Positions 1 through 5,078 of a stretch of DNA of 9,007 bases are shown piece after piece. Made by a program: the position numbers and the translations under genes. The notes under the pieces were generated by a model. That model saw nothing but the letters and a program-made list of their open reading frames with translations, was not told where the DNA came from and ran no database searches. Positions within the stretch are counted from its first letter, which is position 1; every line of letters starts with the position of its first letter. The DNA comes from an uncultured Clostridiaceae bacterium (GTDB lineage Bacteria; Bacillota; Clostridia; Lachnospirales; Lachnospiraceae), in the NCBI GenBank assembly GCA_949948825.1, contig CATLIJ010000090.1, forward strand, positions 1-9,007, in the 5' to 3' direction.

Positions 1-94
1 TAAAATTCACCGTATACTCTGCTGATGTAATGTCATCTGTCACCAGGGCTGCTGACGCTGCCATGGATGAGCTTTCAATTCCTAATATTTTCAT
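1..94 (-). CDS. tsaB: TsaB, tRNA t6A37 synthesis subunit (N-terminal fragment)
   Basis: Only the first 31 codons are in the window; the gene runs off the left edge. The N-terminus reads MKILGIESSSMAASAALV, matching the opening strand of the ASKHA-fold protein TsaB (YeaZ), which usually starts M-ILGI-TS-----AL. TsaB pairs with TsaD and TsaE to attach threonylcarbamoyl to A37 of ANN-decoding tRNAs in the cytoplasm. The ATG at 92-94 is preceded by a GAGG/GAGGA purine tract and lies 10 nt after the tsaE stop, so the two genes are almost certainly co-transcribed. tsaE immediately upstream strongly supports the call. Being a fragment, it cannot be checked for completeness. Confidence 0.85.
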   Translation of the reverse strand, partial: MKILGIESSSMAASAALVTDDITSAEYTVNF

Positions 95-104
95 CGATTT
101 TTCC

Positions 105-554
105 TCAATCCTCTGTCACCGTAATCCTTCGGTAATCAAATCCTCTGGATGGTTCCTTCTCAATCAAAACCCGAATCACCTTATGAGGCAGAATCTCCTC
201 AATCAGCCGGGACCACTCAATCAGGCACACACCGTCCCCATAGAAATAGTCCTCATATCCAATCTCCTCCATCTCCTCCACATCCCCAATCCGGTATACG
301 TCAAAATGATACAAGGGCAGGCGCCCCTCCTCATAAGGCTGAACAATCGTAAAGGTAGGGCTGTTCACTGTACCAGCAATGCCCAAACCAGCTGCAAACC
401 CCTGGGCAAACACGGTCTTTCCCACACCTAAATCCCCATCCAGACAATAAATTTCTCCTGGTTTTGCCTGCTGTCCCATCTCAAATCCAAGGCTGTAGGT
501 ATCCTCCCATGAAGCATTTTCCTTCATTACGACATTCTTCTGTCCGGATTCCAT
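105..554 (-). CDS. tsaE: TsaE, tRNA t6A37 synthesis ATPase
   Basis: A 149-residue P-loop protein of the TsaE (YjeE) family, at the usual length. It hydrolyses ATP to recycle the TsaB-TsaD complex that makes t6A37 on tRNA. Visible motifs are the Walker A GDLGVGKT at residues 40-47, the family motif SPTF at 65-68, HFDVYR at 83-88 and the acidic segment IEWSRLIEEILP at 112-123. The frame is open for 20 codons further upstream (to 614), but the ATG at 554 was chosen because an AGGGAG tract sits about 7 nt before it and family similarity begins after it. It is followed after 10 nt by tsaB and preceded by a 74-nt gap after the YcxB-like gene. A weak TTAATG-N17-TATAAA possibility lies near that gap, not strong enough to list as a promoter. 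Confidence 0.95.
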   Translation of the reverse strand: MESGQKNVVMKENASWEDTYSLGFEMGQQAKPGEIYCLDGDLGVGKTVFAQGFAAGLGIAGTVNSPTFTIVQPYEEGRLPLYHFDVYRIGDVEEMEEIGYEDYFYGDGVCLIEWSRLIEEILPHKVIRVLIEKEPSRGFDYRRITVTED

Positions 555-628
555 ATTCTTTCTCCCTTTTTCTGGAAATTCAAAAAACAGTTTCTTCCAA
601 CTCTTTATATCCAAAGATCAGAGCCGCA

Positions 629-1129
629 TTAAAACCCTTTCCGCCGCTCTTTGGGCAGATGTTCTTTTGCCATGGAAAAGAATTTCTCCTCCTGATCGCC
701 CAGCACCTTTTTGGGCAGCAGATAAGCATGGACCCGATCCATATACAATACGGTAATCGATGGCTTTTTATCCATCCGTCCCATCTGATCCCAGGTAAAG
801 TCTGCCTCCTGTTCCCCCTGCTCCACCTTAAGCCCTTCTTTATGAAAGGTCAGATGCATTGGCTGCTGCATAGCAGGACTTTTGGCCTGTTTGCGCACCT
901 TTCCATACAAAAGCAATGGCTGAAGCACAGTAAAAATCAATACGCATCCAAACATCAAAAACCGGTAGGCCACAGTCAGCTCTCCCCAGCGAAACACCAG
1001 CAAAAACAGCGCCGCCGCTGTAAAAAGCAGATTGAACAGTCCCATAATCCCGCCGTTGGCATGATACATGGAAAACAGCCACAGCTCCTTTGCTGTCAGC
1101 CTCACCTCAAACTTCATTTCCTCATTCAT
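629..1129 (-). CDS. YcxB-like membrane protein
   Basis: A 166-residue protein with two predicted membrane segments (about residues 26-46 and 52-75) and a soluble C-terminal half (about 90-160). That layout, and the tail pattern (LTFHKEGLKVE..., FTWDQM, VLYMDRVHAYLLPKKVL), fits the YcxB-like family, whose function is unknown. The ATG at 1127-1129 has AAGGA at about 7 nt; a second in-frame Met four codons on has its purine tract too close. It starts 25 nt after the tex stop and reads in the same direction, so it is likely in the tex transcript. No catalytic motif is seen. The family assignment rests on layout and recalled similarity; a bacterial PH-like fold in the tail is an inference. Confidence 0.75.
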   Translation of the reverse strand: MNEEMKFEVRLTAKELWLFSMYHANGGIMGLFNLLFTAAALFLLVFRWGELTVAYRFLMFGCVLIFTVLQPLLLYGKVRKQAKSPAMQQPMHLTFHKEGLKVEQGEQEADFTWDQMGRMDKKPSITVLYMDRVHAYLLPKKVLGDQEEKFFSMAKEHLPKERRKGF

Positions 1130-1154
1130 CTCCGGTTCCTTTCCCGATTGTCCA

Positions 1155-3296
1155 TCACAGCTTCATTGTCAAAGAAATTCTTTTCTTTGCCACATCTACC
1201 TGAAGCACCTTCACTTCTACAATATCTCCCACACTCACAGCTTCCATGGGATGCTTGATAAACTTGTCTGACATCTGTGAGATATGCACCAGCCCGTCCT
1301 GATGTACGCCAATATCCACAAATGCCCCAAAATCAATGACATTCCGCACAGTTCCCTTCAGAATCATTCCTGGAGCCAAATCCTTCATCTCCAGCACATC
1401 AGTCCTTAAGATTGGCTTTGGCATCTCCTCCCGGGGGTCTCTGGCAGGCTTTTCCAGCTCCTTTACAATATCCTGCAGCGTGATATCTCCCACATTCAGC
1501 TCCGCGGCCATTTTCTTATAATCGTGAATCTTCTTTCCCAGCTCCTTTAAGCTGCCCTTTGTTATATCCTCCGGACAAAAGCCCAGCTTTTTCAGAAGCG
1601 CCTCTGCTGCCTCATAACTCTCCGGATGTACGGATGTGCAGTCAAAGGGATTGGTTCCTCCGGAAATGCGCATAAACCCAGCGCACTGCTCGTAAGCCTT
1701 TGGACCCAGCTTTGCCACCTTAAGCAGCTGTTTCCGGTTGGTAAATGCTCCATTTTCCTCCCGGTAAGCCACAATATTTCTGGCAATCACTTTTGTAATT
1801 CCCGAAATATATTCTAACAAGGAGGCTGATGCTGTATTCAGATCCACTCCCACCTTATTTACACAGTCTTCCACTACTGCCTGCAGGGCTTCGTTAATAT
1901 TTTTTTCATTCATATCATGCTGATATTGCCCCACACCAATGGCCTTTGGATCAATCTTTACCAGTTCTGCCAGGGGGTCCTGAAGGCGGCGGGCGATGGA
2001 CGCAGCGCTTCTCTGTCCCACATCAAAGTTAGGAAATTCCTCTGTTGCCAGCTTGCTTGCCGAATAGACAGAAGCTCCTGCCTCATTGACAATCACATAC
2101 TGAACTGGTTGGGAAAGCTCTTTTAAAAGCTCCACAATCACCATCTCTGATTCCCTGGACGCTGTGCCATTGCCTACGGATATAAGAGAAACATGATACT
2201 TTTGAATTAATTTCTTTAATGTTTCTTTGGATTCCTTCACTTTGTTCTGAGGAGCTGTGGGAAAGATCACGGTTGTATCCAGAACCTTTCCGGTTTCATC
2301 CACCACAGCCAGCTTACAGCCGGTCCGGAATGCCGGGTCCCATCCAAGCACCACTCTTCCTGCAATCGGAGGCTGCATCAAAACCTGCTCCAAGTTCTTT
2401 CCAAATACCTTAATAGCCCCTGCCTCCGCTTTTTCCGTGAGCTCGTTGCGGATCTCCCGCTCTATGGATGGTCCGATCAGACGGCTGTAGCTGTCTGCAG
2501 CCACCTCCTTTAAAACCGGAGTTGTATAGGGGTTATTCCGGGTAATGGTCTGCTTTTCCAGATAGCGCAGAATATTCTCCTCCGGCGCTTCCACTTTTAC
2601 AGAGAGAATCTTCTCCTTCTCTCCCCGGTTAAGCGCCAGAATCCGATGGCCTGCACATCTTTTGATGGCTTCTGTATATTGGTAGTACATCTCATAGACC
2701 GATTCCTCTCCCTCTTTTTTTGCAGCGGAAGAAATAAGACCCTGCTCCATGGTAACTCTCCGAATCCAGGTACGGTACTGGGCATTGTCTGAGATCCGCT
2801 CTGCCAAAATATCCATTGCTCCTCCAATGGCCTCTTTCTCATCTGCCACTCCCTTTTCCTCTGACACATATGCCCTTGCCAGTATCTCCACTGGTTCTTT
2901 TGTCATCTGCAAGGCAATCTGGTCCGCTAATGGCTCCAGACCCTTCTCCCTGGCAATCATGGCTCTGGTCCGGCGCTTGGGACGGTAGGGACGGTACAAG
3001 TCATCCACTGCCACCTGAGTCATGGCGGCACGGATCTGAGCTTCCAATTCCGGAGTCAGCTTTTCCTGTTCCCGGATAGAGGAAATCACCTGCTCCTTCT
3101 TTTCCTCCAGATTCCGCAAATATTTCAGACGCTCATCCAGATTACGAAGCACTTCATCATTTAACGCGCCGGTAGCTTCCTTGCGGTATCGGGCAATAAA
3201 AGGGATTGTGTTTCCCTCATCAATCAGCTTCACGGCAGCCTCTGCCTGCTGATAACGGATCTGCAATTCCTCCTGAAGCACCTTGATAATATCCAT
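1155..3296 (-). CDS. tex: Tex family transcription accessory protein (S1 RNA-binding)
   Basis: A 713-residue cytoplasmic nucleic-acid-binding protein, full length for Tex. The domains in order are: helical N-terminus with the hallmark IPFIARYRKEATG (31-43); YRPYRPKRRT (101-110); a YqgF/RNase H-like domain beginning GWDPAFRTGCK (318-328); the Tex signature IGVGQYQHDM (453-462); helix-hairpin-helix repeats (about 475-560); and a C-terminal S1 domain (643-713) with GTVRNVIDFGAFVDIG and GLVHISQM. Tex is conserved and linked to transcription and toxin-gene expression in some species; its exact activity remains debated. The frame is open 17 codons further upstream, but the ATG at 3294-3296 is preferred because GAGGAAAG precedes it by about 7 nt and homologues start at this point. 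A good sigma-A promoter lies just upstream (3336-3364). The YcxB-like gene follows after 25 nt. Confidence 0.96.
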   Translation of the reverse strand: MDIIKVLQEELQIRYQQAEAAVKLIDEGNTIPFIARYRKEATGALNDEVLRNLDERLKYLRNLEEKKEQVISSIREQEKLTPELEAQIRAAMTQVAVDDLYRPYRPKRRTRAMIAREKGLEPLADQIALQMTKEPVEILARAYVSEEKGVADEKEAIGGAMDILAERISDNAQYRTWIRRVTMEQGLISSAAKKEGEESVYEMYYQYTEAIKRCAGHRILALNRGEKEKILSVKVEAPEENILRYLEKQTITRNNPYTTPVLKEVAADSYSRLIGPSIEREIRNELTEKAEAGAIKVFGKNLEQVLMQPPIAGRVVLGWDPAFRTGCKLAVVDETGKVLDTTVIFPTAPQNKVKESKETLKKLIQKYHVSLISVGNGTASRESEMVIVELLKELSQPVQYVIVNEAGASVYSASKLATEEFPNFDVGQRSAASIARRLQDPLAELVKIDPKAIGVGQYQHDMNEKNINEALQAVVEDCVNKVGVDLNTASASLLEYISGITKVIARNIVAYREENGAFTNRKQLLKVAKLGPKAYEQCAGFMRISGGTNPFDCTSVHPESYEAAEALLKKLGFCPEDITKGSLKELGKKIHDYKKMAAELNVGDITLQDIVKELEKPARDPREEMPKPILRTDVLEMKDLAPGMILKGTVRNVIDFGAFVDIGVHQDGLVHISQMSDKFIKHPMEAVSVGDIVEVKVLQVDVAKKRISLTMKL

Positions 3297-3335
3297 ATGT
3301 TTACTTTCCTCACCTTCCTTGGTTTCCGTTTGTCC

Positions 3336-3364
3336 ATTATAATTCATATTGCAAGGTTATGCAA
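3336..3364 (-). promoter_or_regulatory. Sigma-A-type promoter for tex
   Basis: On the minus strand, TTGCAT (3359-3364) is followed by a 17-bp spacer and a perfect TATAAT (3336-3341). Transcription would begin near 3329, giving a leader of about 30 nt to the tex ATG at 3296. It lies downstream of the coiled-coil gene's terminator, so tex has its own start. Called from sequence pattern only. Confidence 0.7.
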
Positions 3365-3381
3365 GTACGCACTGATTTTTT

Positions 3382-3437
3382 CCCCGTCGGGCGCACGCCC
3401 CGGCTTTTGTCCGTCAAAGACGGGCAAGAAGATGCCC
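3382..3437. repeat. Dense GC-rich inverted repeats between terminator and tex promoter
   Basis: Several overlapping dyads fill this stretch: CCGTC/GACGG (3411-3415 with 3419-3423, 3-nt loop), GGGCA/TGCCC (3422-3426 with 3433-3437), GGGC/GCCC (3389-3392 with 3397-3400), and an outer CCCGTC/GACGGG (3383-3388 with 3419-3424) that would exclude the first two. The patch is much more GC-rich than its flanks. It lies after the coiled-coil gene's terminator and before the tex promoter, so neither main transcript should carry it. A REP-like dispersed element is one possible reading; this is not established. Confidence 0.45.
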
Positions 3438-3446
3438 CTTCTCATG

Positions 3447-3480
3447 TATATAAAAACAGGAGAAGCGCTGCTCCTCCTGT
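3447..3480 (-). terminator. Rho-independent terminator of the coiled-coil gene
   Basis: On the minus strand an 11-bp stem (3470-3480 with 3456-3466, one G-T pair, AGC loop) is followed directly by a run of five T (3452-3456) and an AT-rich tail. The stem begins within the last base of the stop codon of the coiled-coil gene, so the terminator abuts the coding region. Confidence 0.85.
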
Positions 3481-3917
3481 CATGCAATCTGTATCTTCAG
3501 TTTTTTCATCTCTTCTTCCAGCTCATGGACCCGTTCAATCAAATAATTCACCTTCACCTCATAGGCCAGATTTTTGTCTGCTACAGGAATCGCCTGATTC
3601 AGCTTCTTTGTAAGCTCAACAAAGTTCTCCGCCACCAGCTGAATATTCCGGTCTGTACCATTCTCAATATGTACTTTCACCTGTGTCAGCTTTTGATCCA
3701 GCTTCTGAATTTCATCCTTCATGCCCTGCATTTCACTTTTCATACCTTGCATGTCGCTTTTCATGCCCTGCATGTCACTTTTCATGCCTTGCATATCACT
3801 TTTTATGCCCTGCATGTCACTTTTCATGCCTTGCATATCACTTTTCATACCCTGCATATCGCTCTTCATGCCCTGCATGTCGCTTAAAAGCAAGTCAAGC
3901 TTCTGACTATCTGTCAT
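3480..3917 (-). CDS. Coiled-coil protein with eight tandem heptads, function unknown
   Basis: A 145-residue soluble, highly charged protein with no signal peptide or membrane segment. Residues 1-12 are MTDSQKLDLLLS. Residues 13-68 are eight exact-register copies of a 7-residue unit, DMQGMKS with minor changes (Ile at one Met, E/D in the last copy). Residues 69-82 continue a degenerate heptad (EIQKLDQ). A segment around 83-110 contains ENGTDRNIQLVAENF, and the C-terminus (about 120-145) is a leucine-zipper-like helix (VNYLIERVHELEEEMKKLKI). Met at positions 2 and 5 of each unit gives a/d-type spacing, so a methionine-cored coiled coil is likely, though Gly in every unit is unusual. From memory, small Clostridial proteins with MTDS-KLDLLL and ENxTxRNI...AE segments form a family of unknown function. 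The start is firm: AGGAGG lies about 6 nt before the ATG. It is a single-gene unit with its own promoter, long leader and terminator. Confidence 0.88.
   Translation of the reverse strand: MTDSQKLDLLLSDMQGMKSDMQGMKSDMQGMKSDMQGIKSDMQGMKSDMQGMKSDMQGMKSEMQGMKDEIQKLDQKLTQVKVHIENGTDRNIQLVAENFVELTKKLNQAIPVADKNLAYEVKVNYLIERVHELEEEMKKLKIQIA
3714..3881 (-). repeat. In-frame 21-bp tandem repeat, 8 copies
   Basis: Eight contiguous 21-bp units encode residues 13-68 of the coiled-coil protein, with no change in unit length. Differences between units are mostly synonymous (GGC/GGT, AGC/AGT, GAC/GAT, CAG/CAA); the amino-acid changes are one Met to Ile in copy 4 and the E and D at the edges of copy 8. Copies 3 and 5 (3819-3839 and 3777-3797) are identical. 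The Gln codon alternates CAG/CAA through copies 2-8, pointing to a 42-bp higher-order unit. The repeat also keeps several other frames open, which explains long antisense reading frames here. Confidence 0.95.
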
Positions 3918-4131
3918 AATGTCCCTCCTTCCTGCATATCAGCCCCTGTTCCTATTAAACTTCCATGCGGCCTTTGATGCTGCGCCAACCACCCTATAAT
4001 AGCCGATTGCTCCGCGCCTTTTGGCGGTCTACGCTCCGCTTCGGCCGACGCTAAACGAGTGCTATTGGCACTCAGCGCCCCGCAGTCCCCGCCAGTATTC
4101 ACAATCCGACCTGTAGGCCAACACTTTCATA
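3918..4131 (-). promoter_or_regulatory. Long GC-rich structured leader of the coiled-coil gene
   Basis: About 210 nt separate the predicted transcription start (near 4131) from the ATG at 3917. On the minus strand this RNA could form TGGCGG/CCGCCA (4089-4094 with 4022-4027) closing a domain of about 60 nt. That domain holds a hairpin built on AGTGC/GCACT, extended outward by CGCT/AGCG (about 4052-4078), and a small CCG-AAG-CGG hairpin. A second hairpin, CGCC-AAAA-GGCG (4015-4026), uses the same CCGCC bases and so excludes the closing stem. An open frame from a GTG at 4100-4102 crosses the leader and ends in TGA at 3914-3916, overlapping the gene's ATG as ATGA. It may be a leader peptide or chance. 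I recognise no named riboswitch, tmRNA, RNase P or SRP RNA. A strong SD (AGGAGG) ends the leader. Confidence 0.5.
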
Positions 4132-4137
4132 GTAAAT

Positions 4138-4167
4138 ATTATAAATAATTTACAGAGAAGCTGTCAA
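4138..4167 (-). promoter_or_regulatory. Consensus sigma-A promoter for leader and coiled-coil gene
   Basis: On the minus strand, TTGACA (4162-4167) and TATAAT (4138-4143) are both perfect, with an 18-bp spacer that is AT-rich towards the -10. This is the best-matching promoter in the window. It is divergent from the plus-strand promoter at 4179-4207; the two -35 boxes are only 11 bp apart, so the polymerases could compete. Confidence 0.8.
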
Positions 4168-4178
4168 GACTTTTCTGC

Positions 4179-4207
4179 TTGCGGACCAATACATTTCGTG
4201 GTATCAT
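4179..4207 (+). promoter_or_regulatory. Sigma-A-type promoter for the small membrane protein
   Basis: TTGCGG (4179-4184), a 17-bp spacer and TATCAT (4202-4207) lie about 30 nt before the plus-strand ATG at 4238. Start would be near 4214, giving a short leader that carries GGAGG (4226-4230). Confidence 0.55.
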
Positions 4208-4237
4208 AAATACTATTATACCTTCGGAGGAATATTC

Positions 4238-4585
4238 ATGGAACAAAATCATATACAATCACCAGACAGGAAATCCAACACCTTTGCCATATTCAGCATG
4301 ATTGTGGGTATCTTCGCCCTGTTTGCCTGTATCTCGCCCCCCATGCAGCTTCTGTTAGGCGCCACAGCCCTGATTGTTGCATATATCTCCAGGAATGGAC
4401 GCGCCATGACCGGGCCTGCCATCGCAGGAACCGTTATGGGAATATGGGGTATTTTATGCAGCTTCCTGGTATTAGGCTTTTATGTATTCACCATACGAAT
4501 GCTGGACAACCCGGACTATGTGGCTATGCAGCGGGAGATCCTGCGCCAGTATCAGGAAATGATGGATGCCTTTCAAGTAAAATAA
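4238..4585 (+). CDS. Small DUF4190-like membrane protein
   Basis: A 115-residue protein and the only plus-strand gene supported here. After a short polar N-terminus (1-13) it has hydrophobic segments at about 14-33, 36-51 and 60-86, with the Gly-rich stretch NGRAMTGPAIAGTVMGIWG (53-71). It ends in a charged tail (MQREILRQYQEMMDAFQVK) likely to form a helix in the cytoplasm. The pattern of paired membrane segments and a G-x-A-x-A-G motif resembles DUF4190-type proteins of unknown function; that name is tentative. The start is clear: GGAGG lies 7 nt before the ATG and a promoter is just upstream. It stands alone, divergent from the coiled-coil unit and convergent with the hom operon. Confidence 0.85.
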   Translation: MEQNHIQSPDRKSNTFAIFSMIVGIFALFACISPPMQLLLGATALIVAYISRNGRAMTGPAIAGTVMGIWGILCSFLVLGFYVFTIRMLDNPDYVAMQREILRQYQEMMDAFQVK

Positions 4586-4607
4586 CCTCTTTAAAACAAT
4601 CCCCTTC

Positions 4608-4647
4608 GGCTGGTGCTGAACATGCGTCACAGGCGCACAGCACCGCC
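4608..4647. terminator. Hairpin between convergent genes, possible bidirectional terminator
   Basis: A 10-bp stem, GGC plus GGTGCTG with CAGCACC plus GCC (4608-4618 with 4638-4647, one bulged T at 4611), encloses a second stem TGCG/CGCA (4623-4626 with 4634-4637). It sits 22 nt after the plus-strand stop and 39 nt beyond the DUF2752 stop. Neither side has a clean T run, so it is an atypical terminator at best. The rest of the 4586-4686 gap holds nothing else I can name. Confidence 0.4.
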
Positions 4648-4686
4648 AAAATCAAGGCTGTCTCCGGACTCCCCTACCTGTGTCTG

Positions 4687-5070
4687 TTAAAAATCCTTCA
4701 GCAAATCAATTCCCCATCCAATAAGCAGAATATTTTTTACCAGAAAATTCACTGCCACCACTGCCACCGCCCCGTATGCCATCTCCTTCCCATATCCTGA
4801 ATACTTTTTTTGCTTTCCCTTTACCAGAGCGGTCAAAAAAAGCAATGCCTCTGCCCCGACAGCCAGAACCCCATACAGCACAAGAGGATGAAAACGAAAG
4901 CTCATCAGCCAGTGACCCTGAAGAAAAAGCTTCACAGCCCTGGTTCCCCCGCATCCAGGACAGTAGAGGCCTGTAATCACACGAAAAGGACAGGGCATGG
5001 AAAGCAGCCACTCAAATAGCTGCTCTGTCAAAAGCCCTGCCTCTCTCCAAAAACATCTGCCTCTCAGCAT
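4687..5070 (-). CDS. DUF2752 membrane protein
   Basis: A 127-residue DUF2752 protein. The signature is clear: CPFRVITGLYCPGCGGTRA (27-45), a CPxCGxTRA motif that follows an earlier Cys, then a membrane helix starting near HPLVLYGVLAVG (61-82) and another at about 98-118. Function of the family is unknown; the paired Cys may bind metal or form a disulfide, which is inference. The ATG at 5068-5070 has GAGGAG only 4 nt before it. A GTG at 5080-5082, four codons upstream, overlaps the hom stop as GTGA and would give 131 residues; either start means translation is closely coupled to hom. It is the last gene of the pheB-hom unit. Confidence 0.85.
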   Translation of the reverse strand: MLRGRCFWREAGLLTEQLFEWLLSMPCPFRVITGLYCPGCGGTRAVKLFLQGHWLMSFRFHPLVLYGVLAVGAEALLFLTALVKGKQKKYSGYGKEMAYGAVAVVAVNFLVKNILLIGWGIDLLKDF

Positions 5071-5078
5071 GTCTCTCC

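Noticed and set aside
464..1258. Plus-strand open frame of 264 residues
   Set aside because: It lies antisense to tsaE and the YcxB-like gene, both with clear family motifs and ribosome sites. The translated product is rich in His, Pro, Leu and Ser, typical of a shadow frame.
3714..3881. CRISPR-like regular repeats
   Set aside because: The 21-bp units are contiguous with no unique spacers, keep the reading frame, and no cas gene is nearby.
3297..3887. Long plus-strand open frame with repeated His-Ala-Leu-His units, 196 residues
   Set aside because: It is the antisense of the 21-bp coding repeat and the tex leader. The repeat has no stop in several frames, the frame lacks a good ribosome site, and the minus-strand gene has an ideal SD, promoter and terminator.
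3983..3997. T-box-like AGGGTGG on the minus strand in the coiled-coil leader
   Set aside because: Only seven bases match the T-box; the following ACCGCG, an antiterminator/terminator pair and a specifier loop are absent, and the downstream gene is not an amino-acid gene.
3380..4130. Insertion sequence or retron/DGR carrying the coiled-coil gene
   Set aside because: No transposase, reverse transcriptase, terminal inverted repeats or target-site duplication is visible; the bracketing GC-rich patches do not match each other as ends.
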